Position numbers and translations under genes: made by a program
Shown: positions 39,633-47,287 of the stretch, piece by piece
How the letters are laid out: each line of letters starts with the position of its first letter
Position numbering within the stretch: the first letter of the stretch is position 1
Notes under the pieces: model-generated
Seen by the model: only the letters and a program-made list of their open reading frames with translations
Told to the model about the DNA's origin: nothing
Database searches by the model: none
Source of the DNA: Micromonospora narathiwatensis
Lineage (GTDB): Bacteria; Actinomycetota; Actinomycetes; Mycobacteriales; Micromonosporaceae
Direction of reading: 5' to 3'
Length of the DNA stretch: 64,000 nt
NCBI RefSeq assembly: GCF_900089605.1
Contig: NZ_LT594324.1
Location: 496,001-560,000 of the forward strand

Positions 39633-40451
39633 GTGAACGATCAACACAGCCTGGCCCTGCACTTCCGTTCCCTGCACGTTCCCGGCGAGCCGCTGGTCCT
39701 GGTCAATGCCTGGGACGCCGCGAGCGCCCGGATCGTCGCCGCCGCCGGCGCCCGCGCGGTCGCCACCACCAGCGCCGGCGTGGCCTGGAGCCTCGGCGCC
39801 CCGGACGGCGACACCCTCGGCCGTGACGCCGCCGTCGACCTGGTGCGCCGGGTCGTCGCGGCGGTTCCGCTGCCGGTCACCGCCGACATCGAGTCCGGGT
39901 ACGGCGGCACCGCCGACGAGGTCGCCGAGAGCGTCGCGGCGGTGATCGCGGCCGGCGCGGTCGGCGTCAACGTCGAGGACGCCCGGCACGACGGGGCGAC
40001 CCCGCTACGGGAGGTCGACGATCAGTGCGACCGACTGGCGGCCGTCCGGTCCGCCGCGAACCGGGCCGGGATCCCGCTGTTCGTCAACGCACGCGTCGAC
40101 ACGTTCCTGCGGGGCGCCGGAGGCGTCGCGGAGACGGTGGCGCGGGCCCGGGCGTACCTGGCGGCCGGCGCCGACGGGGTGTTCGTGCCCGGGACGGTGG
40201 ACCCCGGCACGCTGGCCGCCCTGGTCGAGGCGATCCCGGCGCCGCTGAACGTCCTGGCCGGCCCGGGCGCCCCGGCGGTGGCCGAACTGGCGAAGACCGG
40301 GGTGGCCCGGGTCAGCCTGGGCTCCTCGGTCGCCGAGGCGGCGTACGGGGTGGCCCGCCGGGCCGCCGAGGAGGCGTTCGCCGCCGGGACGTACGACGCC
40401 CTCGCCGGTGCCCTCGACTACGGCACGCTCAACGAGTTGATGCGCGGCTGA
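39633..40451 (+). CDS. Isocitrate lyase / PEP mutase superfamily protein
   Basis: 272 aa, GTG start. Superfamily motifs: LVNAWDAASARIVAAAGA, the metal-site VTADIESGYGG (Asp/Glu ligands), VNVEDARHD and NARVDTFLR. The catalytic loop of true isocitrate lyase (KKCGH) is not seen, so it is likely a lyase/hydrolase such as a 2-methylisocitrate-lyase-like or oxaloacetate-type enzyme. The divergent ArsR-like regulator and shared operator suggest inducible expression. Confidence 0.85.
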   Translation: MNDQHSLALHFRSLHVPGEPLVLVNAWDAASARIVAAAGARAVATTSAGVAWSLGAPDGDTLGRDAAVDLVRRVVAAVPLPVTADIESGYGGTADEVAESVAAVIAAGAVGVNVEDARHDGATPLREVDDQCDRLAAVRSAANRAGIPLFVNARVDTFLRGAGGVAETVARARAYLAAGADGVFVPGTVDPGTLAALVEAIPAPLNVLAGPGAPAVAELAKTGVARVSLGSSVAEAAYGVARRAAEEAFAAGTYDALAGALDYGTLNELMRG

Positions 40452-40461
40452 CCCGGCACCC

Positions 40462-40495
40462 GCCCGGGGTGCCGGCGGCGGCCGGCACCCCGGGC
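40462..40495. terminator. Bidirectional terminator
   Basis: Perfect 14-bp stem (40462-40475 with 40482-40495), 6-nt loop, 10 bases after the PEP-mutase-like stop and facing the leftward DUF6458 gene. Confidence 0.8.
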
Positions 40496-40544
40496 GCAGG
40501 TGTCCCGTGACCGGTCAGCTCCGCCGGCCACGGGTGCCCGTACG

Positions 40545-40784
40545 TCACAGCGGCGGCGCCACGTCCCGGCGTTGCTCGACCTGCCGGTACTCCACCGGCT
40601 CGGTCCTGGTGACCACCTCGCGGCGGCGACCCCAGACCAGCGCGGTCATGATCAGGCCGAGTACGCCGGCCGCCATCAGGATCCAACCGACGACGTCCAG
40701 GCTGACCCCGCCGATGTTGGCGTCCAGCGCGAAGGTGAGGATCGCGCCGACCGCGATGAGGAAGATGCTGGTTCCGATTCCCAC
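40545..40784 (-). CDS. Small two-helix membrane protein (DUF6458-like)
   Basis: 79 aa, GTG start with AAGGAGG RBS. Two transmembrane helices (GTSIFLIAVGAILTFAL and VVGWILMAAGVLGLIMTALV) precede a charged cytoplasmic tail (RRREVVTRTEPVEYRQVEQRR). The architecture matches a small protein family common in actinobacteria. Function unknown. Confidence 0.82.
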   Translation of the reverse strand: MGIGTSIFLIAVGAILTFALDANIGGVSLDVVGWILMAAGVLGLIMTALVWGRRREVVTRTEPVEYRQVEQRRDVAPPL

Positions 40785-40955
40785 GACAGCCTCCTTCGGA
40801 GGACGGGTTGTGCTGTCGGGAGCAGTCAGTACCCTGCCGGCGCCCAGCGCAATCCCGAGGCGGTGGCGGGCGACACCCCGCGAGTGGGGGCCACCCGTGC
40901 GGCGATCTTGCCATCGGGTACAGTTCTACCCGTCACCGACGAACGCCGGTGACAC

Positions 40956-41028
40956 GCGGACGTAGCGCAGCTGGTAGCGCATCACCTTGCCAAGGTGAGG
41001 GTCGCGGGTTCGAATCCCGTCGTCCGCT
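40956..41028 (+). tRNA. tRNA-Gly (GCC), copy 2
   Basis: Base-for-base identical to the tRNA-Gly at 38243, with similar sequence just upstream. A TACAGT -10-like hexamer lies at 40919-40924. Confidence 0.97.
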
Positions 41029-41056
41029 CGCGATCCGCCCCTCGCGGGGCCGACCG

Positions 41057-41080
41057 TCGCCGGATTTTTCGATCCGGCGA
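41057..41080 (+). other. Hairpin between tRNA-Gly and tRNA-Val
   Basis: TCGCCGGAT (41057-41065) pairs with ATCCGGCGA (41072-41080) around ttttcg. It replaces the tRNA-Cys of the first cluster and may be a processing or partial termination element. Confidence 0.45.
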
Positions 41081-41086
41081 GCGCTC

Positions 41087-41161
41087 GGGCGATTGGCGCA
41101 GTGGGAGCGCGCTTCCTTGACACGGAAGAGGTCACTGGTTCAAACCCAGTATCGCCCACCA
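41087..41161 (+). tRNA. tRNA-Val (GAC), copy 2
   Basis: Identical to the tRNA-Val at 38434, including the encoded CCA (41159-41161). Confidence 0.97.
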
Positions 41162-41215
41162 GATGGTTGAGCGGGCCGACGCCCGTGCTGGTTTGGTTGG
41201 GGCAGGGGTGCCGGC

Positions 41216-41683
41216 CTACTGGCCGAGCCCGGCGGAGCGGGCACGGATGATGGCTTCGGCCCTGCTGGCGACCTGAAGCTTCGCGAAGATGCTGCTGATG
41301 TGGTTGCTGACGGTGGCCGGTGCCAGTCCGAGCCGTACCGCGATGGCGGCGTTGCCGAGGCCGGCGGCGATCAGGTTGAGTACCTCGTGTTCTCTCGGCG
41401 TCAGCTCCGGGAAGGTGCGGTGATCCGGCGTACGGCCGGAGAGGTGGTTGAGGGCGCGGCGGGCGACGCCGGGGCCGAAGATGGCCTCGCCCGCGGCGAC
41501 GGCGGCGATGGCGCGGATGACGTTGTCGGGGGCGGCGCCTTTGAGGACGTACCCTTGGGCGCCGGCGCGCATCGCGGCGAAGACCGACTCGTCGTCGTCG
41601 AACATGGTGAGCATGAGCACGGCGACGTCCGGAGCGACACGCGAGATTTCCCGCGTCGCTTCGACGCCGGTCAGGTCGGGCAT
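41216..41683 (-). pseudogene. LuxR/NarL response regulator lacking its N-terminal half-receiver
   Basis: About 155 codons remain from an ATG at 41683. The sequence starts MPDLTGVEATREIS, which in intact regulators lies just after the phosphorylated Asp (the M of D-x-x-MP). The acidic pocket, the phosphoacceptor and ~50 residues are therefore gone. The rest of the receiver (LMLTMFDDDESVF, GYVLKGA) and the LuxR-type HTH (LTPREHEVLNLIAAGLGNAAIA, then ATVSNHISSIFAKLQV) are intact. The break lies within a few bases of the beginning of the opposing gene remnant at 41690. A truncated DNA-binding protein could still be made, but the message would need a new promoter. Confidence 0.8.
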
Positions 41684-41689
41684 CTCGCC

Positions 41690-42397
41690 GCCACGGTCGC
41701 CGCGACGACCGGCACCCGGCCACGAGATGTCCGCGGCTTCTGGCGGATCCTGCTCGCCGTCATCGCCCCGCTGCCCATGCTGTTCATGGGCGTGCAGTAC
41801 GTGCTCCTGCCGGTCGACGGTGGTGTGTCGTTCGAGAAGAGCGTCGCCGCCTTCGCCGCGCACCAGGACCGAATGGACCTGCTGGAGTGGCTCCAGGTGC
41901 CGTTCCTGGTTCTGCTCGTCCCGGCCACGTACGCCGTGGTCTGGGCGGCGCGCCGCGCCGCGCCCCGCCTGACCACGGCCGGAGCGCTGGTCGCGCTCAC
42001 CGGGCTGCTCGCCGGCTTCGGCATCCTGGGCGGCACGCCGCGACTGGAGAACGTCACCGTCAGCGAGGGCCTCGACGTCGCGACCATGGCACGGGTCGCC
42101 ACCGCGATCGAGGAACACCCGACCACCCTGCTCGGTGGGCTGCTGTTCATCCTCGGCATCACGATCGGGCTGCTGCTGCTCGGCATCGCGCTGTGGCGCA
42201 GCCGCGTCGCGCCCGCCTGGATGGGTATCGCCCTCGCCGCCGGCGGCTTCACTCACCCGTTCATGCCAGGTCACGTCGCGGCCGGCATCGGTCTGATCGT
42301 GGCCGCGGTCGGCTTCGCCGGCGCCAGCGTGGCGCTGCTGCGGACGCGCAACGACGACTTCGACCTGCCCCCGGTGGTGCCGGCCCGTCCGAGCTGA
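41690..42397 (+). pseudogene. Membrane protein gene lacking its start codon region (four-TM family)
   Basis: The protein-like frame opens around 41690 (ATVAATTGTRPRDVRGFW) with no ATG/GTG/TTG in phase before the first membrane helix; the first in-frame Met is inside that helix (LPMLFMG). Four or more helices follow (AVIAPLPMLFMGVQYVLL, VPFLVLLVPATYAVVWAA, LGGLLFILGITIGLLLLGIA, IGLIVAAVGFAGASVALL). The family looks like Micromonosporaceae membrane proteins of unknown role. Only the first few residues and the promoter appear lost, joined to the broken response regulator on the other strand. Confidence 0.65.
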
Positions 42398-42420
42398 GGC
42401 CCGAGCCGGGCGAGACGCGG

Positions 42421-42456
42421 GACGGCCCGCGCCGCGGTTGTGCGGCGCGGGCCGTC
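42421..42456. terminator. Bidirectional terminator
   Basis: Perfect 15-bp stem (42421-42435 with 42442-42456), 6-nt loop, between the membrane-protein remnant and the leftward MMPL gene. Confidence 0.85.
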
Positions 42457-42463
42457 GGCGCCC

Positions 42464-44746
42464 TCAGCTCACCGGGACAGGCTCGCGCGTGGTCTCCGGC
42501 CGTTCCGTGTCCTCCGCCCTCGCCGGCTCCTCGTCGTGGGAGAGGCTGGGCAGCCAGTCGAGCCAGCCCGGCAGGTACCAGGCCCGCTCGCCGAAGAGCT
42601 TCATCGTGGCCGGCAGCAGGACGGCGCGTACGACGGTGGCGTCGATCAGGATGGCCACCGCGAGTCCCACGCCCATCTGCTTGAAGCTGAGCAGCGACAT
42701 GGTGCCGAACACCGCGAACACCGCCACCATGATCAGCGCCGCGTTGGTGACCACGCCCGCGGAGGACCTGATGCCGTGGGTGACCGCGCGCTCCGTGGAC
42801 ATCCCGCTGTCGTACGCCTCGCGGATCCGGCTGAGGATGAAGACCTGGTAGTCCATCGACAGTCCGAACAGGATCACGAAGAGGAACAGCGGCAGCCAGT
42901 TCACGATCGCGCCCGGCGTGAAGCCGAGCAGGTCCGCGCCGAGCCCGTCCTGGAACACCAGCACCAGCACGCCGTAGGCGGCGGCCACCGAGAGCAGGTT
43001 GAGCAGGATCGCCTGGATCGCCACCAGGAGCGAGCGGAAGCTGCTCAGCAGCAGGACGAACGCCAGCACCAGCACGAACGCGAGGACCAGCGGCGCGGTA
43101 CGGGACATCTGACGGTTGAAGTCGACGGTGGCGGCCATGGTGCCGGTGACGTACGCCTGGGTGTCCGGCAGCGCGCCCACGGTCTCGGGCACGATCGTCT
43201 CCCGCAGCGCCTCGACCGCCTTCCGGCCCTGCTCGCCGTAGCCGATGCTGAGCGAGATCGTGGCCACCGTCCGCGCCGGATTCACCTGGACGCTCACCGG
43301 TTCGTGCGCCACCCCGCTGGCCAGCGCCCGATCCTTGAGCCGTTCGATCGCCTGCTGCGCCGCGGGGCTGGACACGTCCGGTGCCTTGACCGCCACGGTG
43401 GCCGGTTCGTTGCCGCCCGGGAACGCCTTGTCGATCGCCTTGAACGTGGCCGCGATCGGGTAGTCGCCCTGGAGGTCGTCGATGCCGGGCTGGCCGAGGC
43501 GCATGCCGAGGGCGGGAACCGCCAGCGCGGCGAGCACGCCCACCGTCAGTACGGTGGAGATCCACGGGCGGCGCAGCACGCCGGTCAGGACGACGTTCCA
43601 CACCCGACCGCCGCCGGCCCGGCCACCCAGCCGCCGCGGCCAGGTGACCCGGCCCCGGGTGACCAGCCGTACGATTCCGTGGATCACCCGGGCGTCAACG
43701 GCGTCGCCGAACACGGCCAGCGTCGCCGGGAGGACGGTCACCGAGGCCACCATCGCGGTCAGGACGACCAGGATGGTCCCCTGCGCGAAGCCCATGAACA
43801 CGCCGTGGTCGGTGAGGAACATGCCGGCCATCGCCACGATCACGGTGACCCCGGAGATCAGCACCGCACGACCGGAGGTGGCCGCCGCGATCTCCAGGGC
43901 GCGCTCCTTCGACCGGCCGTTCGCCCGTTCCTCCCGTTCCCGGCGTACGTAGAACAGGGAGTAGTCCACGCCCACCGCCAGCCCGATGAGCAGCATCAGG
44001 TTGGTGGTCGTGTCGGCCACGTGCAGCACCTTGCTGGCCAGCGCCAGCAGACCGGTGGCGGCGAAGAACGCGGTCATCGACACCCCGAGCGGGATGAGCG
44101 TGGGCAACAGGGTGCCGAAGGCGATCAGCAGGATGATCGCGGTGATCGGCAGCGACAGCGCCTCGGCCCGCTGGAAGTCCTCGTTGACCGCCACGCCGGC
44201 CAGCCGCTGTATGCTGGCCGCGCCCGCCTGCTCCACCCGCAGTTCGGGGTGTCGGTCCTGTACGCCGGCCACCGCGTCGAGGACCGGCTGCACCCGCTCG
44301 TCCGCGGTGTCGCCGGCGCCGGCCATGTCGAACAGCACCAACGCGGTCGTCCCGTCGCTGGTCCGGGGCGCCGGCCCGGCCGGGTCGTACGGGGTGCGCA
44401 GGTGTTCCACCTGGCCGGTGGCCTCGACCGCGCTCCGGACGTCCTGCACCGCCTGGCGGAACTCGGGGCTGTCCACCGTGATCCGACCGTCGCGGGACTG
44501 GACCAGCACCATCTCGCCGGCCACGTCGGGGAAGCCGGCCTCGTCGATGATCTGCTGGGCCCGGCGCGAGTCGCCGTTCTGGCCCTCGTAGCTCTTCATC
44601 GGCGTGGTGCCCACCGCGTTGCCGACAACGGTGGCGACCACCACGAACCCGAGCCAGATCAGGATTGCCCACCAACGGTGGCGGGCGCTCCAGCCGCCGA
44701 CGAGGGCAGCCACGTTCTTTGTCTTCCTAGTCCGTTCCCCGGTCAC
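42464..44746 (-). CDS. MMPL family (RND-type) transporter
   Basis: 760 aa, GTG at 44746 with GGAGG six bases upstream. It has the duplicated MMPL/RND layout: one helix (WWAILIWLGFVVVATVVGNA), a large external loop, a five-helix bundle with GLAVGVDYSLFYVRREREE, then a second loop and bundle with LFGLSMDYQVFILSRIREAY. The charged residues of these GxxxDY motifs relay protons. MMPLs export lipids, glycolipids or drugs; the cargo is unknown. No lipid-biosynthesis gene adjoins it, and the nearest intact regulator is not adjacent. Confidence 0.92.
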   Translation of the reverse strand: MTGERTRKTKNVAALVGGWSARHRWWAILIWLGFVVVATVVGNAVGTTPMKSYEGQNGDSRRAQQIIDEAGFPDVAGEMVLVQSRDGRITVDSPEFRQAVQDVRSAVEATGQVEHLRTPYDPAGPAPRTSDGTTALVLFDMAGAGDTADERVQPVLDAVAGVQDRHPELRVEQAGAASIQRLAGVAVNEDFQRAEALSLPITAIILLIAFGTLLPTLIPLGVSMTAFFAATGLLALASKVLHVADTTTNLMLLIGLAVGVDYSLFYVRREREERANGRSKERALEIAAATSGRAVLISGVTVIVAMAGMFLTDHGVFMGFAQGTILVVLTAMVASVTVLPATLAVFGDAVDARVIHGIVRLVTRGRVTWPRRLGGRAGGGRVWNVVLTGVLRRPWISTVLTVGVLAALAVPALGMRLGQPGIDDLQGDYPIAATFKAIDKAFPGGNEPATVAVKAPDVSSPAAQQAIERLKDRALASGVAHEPVSVQVNPARTVATISLSIGYGEQGRKAVEALRETIVPETVGALPDTQAYVTGTMAATVDFNRQMSRTAPLVLAFVLVLAFVLLLSSFRSLLVAIQAILLNLLSVAAAYGVLVLVFQDGLGADLLGFTPGAIVNWLPLFLFVILFGLSMDYQVFILSRIREAYDSGMSTERAVTHGIRSSAGVVTNAALIMVAVFAVFGTMSLLSFKQMGVGLAVAILIDATVVRAVLLPATMKLFGERAWYLPGWLDWLPSLSHDEEPARAEDTERPETTREPVPVS

Positions 44747-44859
44747 TACCGACCTCCGCCGTCTTCGATGAACGCTGTTCGTGGTCGCCCCGACCGTCGA
44801 CTGAAGCAACCTGTCCTCGAAGCAGCCTCGACGCCGTCGACCTGCACGTCCGGAGACGC

Positions 44860-44896
44860 CGCTGGCCGGCACCCCGTGCTCGGGTGCCGGCCAGCG
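44860..44896. terminator. Terminator after the secreted lysozyme-like gene
   Basis: Perfect 15-bp stem (44860-44874 with 44882-44896), 7-nt loop, 22 bases beyond the stop of the leftward gene at 44919. Confidence 0.8.
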
Positions 44897-44918
44897 GTGT
44901 TGTTCATGTTCGGTTGTG

Positions 44919-45458
44919 TCAGCTGTTCCAGTTCTGGGCGACCAGGTCAGCGGCCTGCTGCTCCCACTGGGCGTAGGCGTCCGGGTACGCCGACACCTGC
45001 ACCGTCTGCGCGGCCTTGGTCAACGGCATGTCCTGCCACCCGTCGACCTGCTTCAGACCCTTCAGGAACGCGGTCGTCGCGTACTCGGGGTCGGTGATCT
45101 GCTCCGGGCTACCCCAACCAGAGGACGGGCGCTGCTGGAACAGACCCAGCGAGTCGTGGTCGTTCTGGTCACCGAGGTGGCCCAGGTTCTCCAGCTTCGA
45201 CTCCTGAAGCGACGTGGCGATCGAGATGACCGCGGCCCGTTCGGGCATGCCGGCCTTCTTCGTCGCCGCGATGATCGCCTTCGCGTTCGCGGTCTGCTCA
45301 CCGTTCAGGCTGATCTTCGACTGGGCGCCCTGCACCGCGGCGACCGGGACGCTGTGCACGGGCTCAGCCGCGTGAGCGGCGATCGGACCAGCGAACACAC
45401 CACCGGCGAAAGCCAGACCAGCAACACCCAGAACACTCTTACGCAGCATCGAATTCAT
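44919..45458 (-). CDS. Secreted lysozyme/transglycosylase-like protein
   Basis: 179 aa. Signal peptide cleaved near AAHA-AEP (about residue 30). The mature domain has ISIATSLQESKLENLGHLGD with a Glu after the helix and SLGLFQQRPSSGWGSPEQI, the GLFQQR pattern of lysozyme-like transglycosylases and resuscitation-factor relatives; Gln/Glu geometry suggests peptidoglycan binding or cleavage. ATG at 45458 has GGAGC eight bases upstream. Its leader of about 180 nt contains long complementary C/G runs. Codon use is less GC-extreme than neighbours, typical for highly expressed secreted proteins. Confidence 0.8.
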   Translation of the reverse strand: MNSMLRKSVLGVAGLAFAGGVFAGPIAAHAAEPVHSVPVAAVQGAQSKISLNGEQTANAKAIIAATKKAGMPERAAVISIATSLQESKLENLGHLGDQNDHDSLGLFQQRPSSGWGSPEQITDPEYATTAFLKGLKQVDGWQDMPLTKAAQTVQVSAYPDAYAQWEQQAADLVAQNWNS

Positions 45459-45640
45459 GACCAAAGCTCCATTCGGGGGTTTGGCACACACGCCGACAGG
45501 GGGGTCGGGGCATGCGCAAGCACCGTCAGGCGCCCAAACAGGGGGGGAAGGTCTTCGACCGGCTGGCTCGCGGGGCGGGGGATCGCCTCTTCGCGGCGCC
45601 GGGACCATGTACAACGACCGACGACCCACCAACATTCCGG
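45459..45640 (-). other. Structured 5' leader of the lysozyme-like gene (candidate cis-regulatory RNA)
   Basis: The leader carries GTTTGG (45479-45484) complementary to CCAAAC (45534-45539), closing a ~60-nt domain, plus runs of five to seven G. Cell-wall hydrolase genes in actinobacteria are often controlled by c-di-AMP riboswitches, but I could not match its conserved core here, so this is only a candidate structured RNA. Confidence 0.3.
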
Positions 45641-45826
45641 GCCCGGGCCACCCCGATCGCAGCGGGCGGCCATCAGCCCCCAGGTTCGGGGGCCTTCCTC
45701 GGCCGTGCAGCCCGGTACAACGCCCGCCGACCGCCGACCATTCCCTCCGCGACGCCACCCCGCCGCCTCCGAGACCGGCCATTCAGCGCATATCGCCCAG
45801 ACAGGCGAGGCGCGCCGGCCAAGATC
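45641..45826. other. Intergenic stretch with no recognised feature
   Basis: Protein-like frames on both strands here lack start signals and family motifs. The promoter of the leftward lysozyme-like gene is probably within it. Nothing else is seen. Confidence 0.35.
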
Positions 45827-46055
45827 CACACGAGATCCCCGAAACGGGCCTATCCCAGCACGAGGAAGCCGCAACTTCCCCGAAATCGGCCCCTCGGGAA
45901 CGCGACGCCGCAACATCCCCGAGGTGGCCCTCCGAAGGCGCGACGCGGCAATTTCCCCGAAATCGGCTCATCTCGGCACGACAAAGCCGCAACTTTCCCG
46001 AAATCCCGTATCTGGCGGAGGAGCGGCGGAGCGAGGCCGCAGTTCCCCGAAGGGT
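45827..46055. repeat. Degenerate ~39-bp tandem repeat, six copies
   Basis: Six copies of a unit centred on GCCGCAACTTCCCCGAAATC. Copies start near 45827, 45868, 45907, 45945, 45986 and 46036, so periods are 41, 39, 38, 41 and 50. TCCCCGAAAT or near variants occur in each, with variable linkers. Length changes not divisible by three show it is not selected as protein. The unit contains a short interrupted palindrome (GCCG...CGGC). Function unknown. Confidence 0.75.
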
Positions 46056-46066
46056 GCGCGGATCTT

Positions 46067-46178
46067 GGCCGGCGGGCCGGCGGGCCGGCGGGCCGGCGGC
46101 GGGCGGCGGGCGGGGGCGGCGCGCGGGCGGCGGGCGGGGACCGGGGGCGGAAGGGGGACCGGGGGCGGGGGTTCTGCC
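46067..46178. repeat. G-rich low-complexity tract
   Basis: Four tandem copies of an 8-bp GGCCGGCG-type unit run into a long strand-asymmetric G-rich stretch (ggcgggcgggggcgg, gggaccgggggcgg repeats) before the epimerase gene. Many GGG runs on the plus strand could form G-quadruplexes. Confidence 0.7.
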
Positions 46179-46244
46179 GTGGGCAGATCCGCTCAGCGTG
46201 AACCTGGCTCGTCGGAGGGCGCGACGGCCGGCAGGGTGGGACGT

Positions 46245-47252
46245 ATGAGACTGCTGGTGCTGGGTGGGTCCGGATTCGTCGGTGGGGCCGTGGTGTCCGA
46301 GGGGGTACGGCGTGGCTGGTCGGTGACGGTGTTCAACCGGGGGCTGCACGGCGACGTGCCGGGGGGCGTACGCCGGTTGCGGGGGGACAGGACGGCGCCG
46401 GACGGGCTGACGGCGCTCGCCGGCGGTGCGTGGGACCTGGTGGTGGACACCTGGGACGGCGCGCCCCGGGCGGTGCGGGACGCCGCGCGGGCCCTGGCCG
46501 GTTCGGTGGGGCACTACGGCTACGTCTCCAGCGGCTCGGTCTACGGCGAACCGGTGGAGTTGGGCTCGGCCGAGGACGCGCCGGTCGTCGAGGCGTCGGC
46601 GGACGCGGTGGACGGCGACTATCCACAGCTCAAGGCGGGCGGGGAGCGGGCCGCAGTGGAGGTCTTCGGCGAGCGGGCGCTGCTGGCCCGCGCCGGGCTG
46701 ATCCTCGGGCCGGGCGAGGACATCGGACGACTGCCGTGGTGGTTGCGGCGGATCGCCCGGGGTGGCGAGGTGCTCGCGCCGGGGCCGCGGGACCTTCCGG
46801 TGCAGTACATCGACGTCCGGGACCTGGCGAGCTGGCTGCTGGATCGGTGTGCCGAGGGCACCGGCGGCGCGTACAACGTGGTGGGGCGCAGCGGGCACAC
46901 GACGATGGGTGAGCTGCTCGACGCGGCGCTCGCGGCCACCGGCGCGGACGCGGTGCTGCGCTGGACGGACCCGGAACCGATCCTGGCCGCGGGTGTCGAA
47001 CCCTGGAACGACCTGCCGATCTGGATCCCGGTCGGGCACGAGTACCGCTGGTTGCAGGAGCGGGGTGTCGAGCGGGCGTACGCGGCGGGGCTGGTCTGCC
47101 GGCCGGTGGCCGAGACGGTCGCCGACACCTGGCGCTGGCTGTGCGAGGTGGGTCAGGTGCCGCCCCGCGCCGGCCGGCCGGCCCGGGCCCCGGTGGGGCT
47201 CGACCCGGAACGCGAGGCGGAACTGCTGGCCGGCGTCGCCCGGCCGGCCTGA
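46245..47252 (+). CDS. NAD-dependent epimerase/dehydratase family protein (extended SDR)
   Basis: 335 aa. The N-terminal Rossmann motif is GGSGFVGG (8-15) immediately after MRLLVL. The SDR tyrosine region is atypical: SSGSVYGEP is present, but the usual YxxxK is replaced by YPQLKAGGE (Tyr-x-x-x-Lys retained as YPQLK). PVQYIDVRDLASW and YNVVGRSG are typical of the isoflavone-reductase/epimerase-like subgroup. The frame is open far upstream through the repeat tract, but the ATG at 46245 begins the conserved domain. Substrate unknown. Confidence 0.87.
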   Translation: MRLLVLGGSGFVGGAVVSEGVRRGWSVTVFNRGLHGDVPGGVRRLRGDRTAPDGLTALAGGAWDLVVDTWDGAPRAVRDAARALAGSVGHYGYVSSGSVYGEPVELGSAEDAPVVEASADAVDGDYPQLKAGGERAAVEVFGERALLARAGLILGPGEDIGRLPWWLRRIARGGEVLAPGPRDLPVQYIDVRDLASWLLDRCAEGTGGAYNVVGRSGHTTMGELLDAALAATGADAVLRWTDPEPILAAGVEPWNDLPIWIPVGHEYRWLQERGVERAYAAGLVCRPVAETVADTWRWLCEVGQVPPRAGRPARAPVGLDPEREAELLAGVARPA

Positions 47253-47287
47253 CCGGGCCCGGCCGCCGGGTAGCGGGACGGGCGGGC

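Noticed and set aside
45459..45640. c-di-AMP (ydaO/yuaA) riboswitch
   Set aside because: The conserved core could not be matched by eye; kept only as an unnamed structured leader candidate.
45827..46055. CRISPR array
   Set aside because: Repeats are degenerate, have no constant-length spacers, and no cas gene is present.
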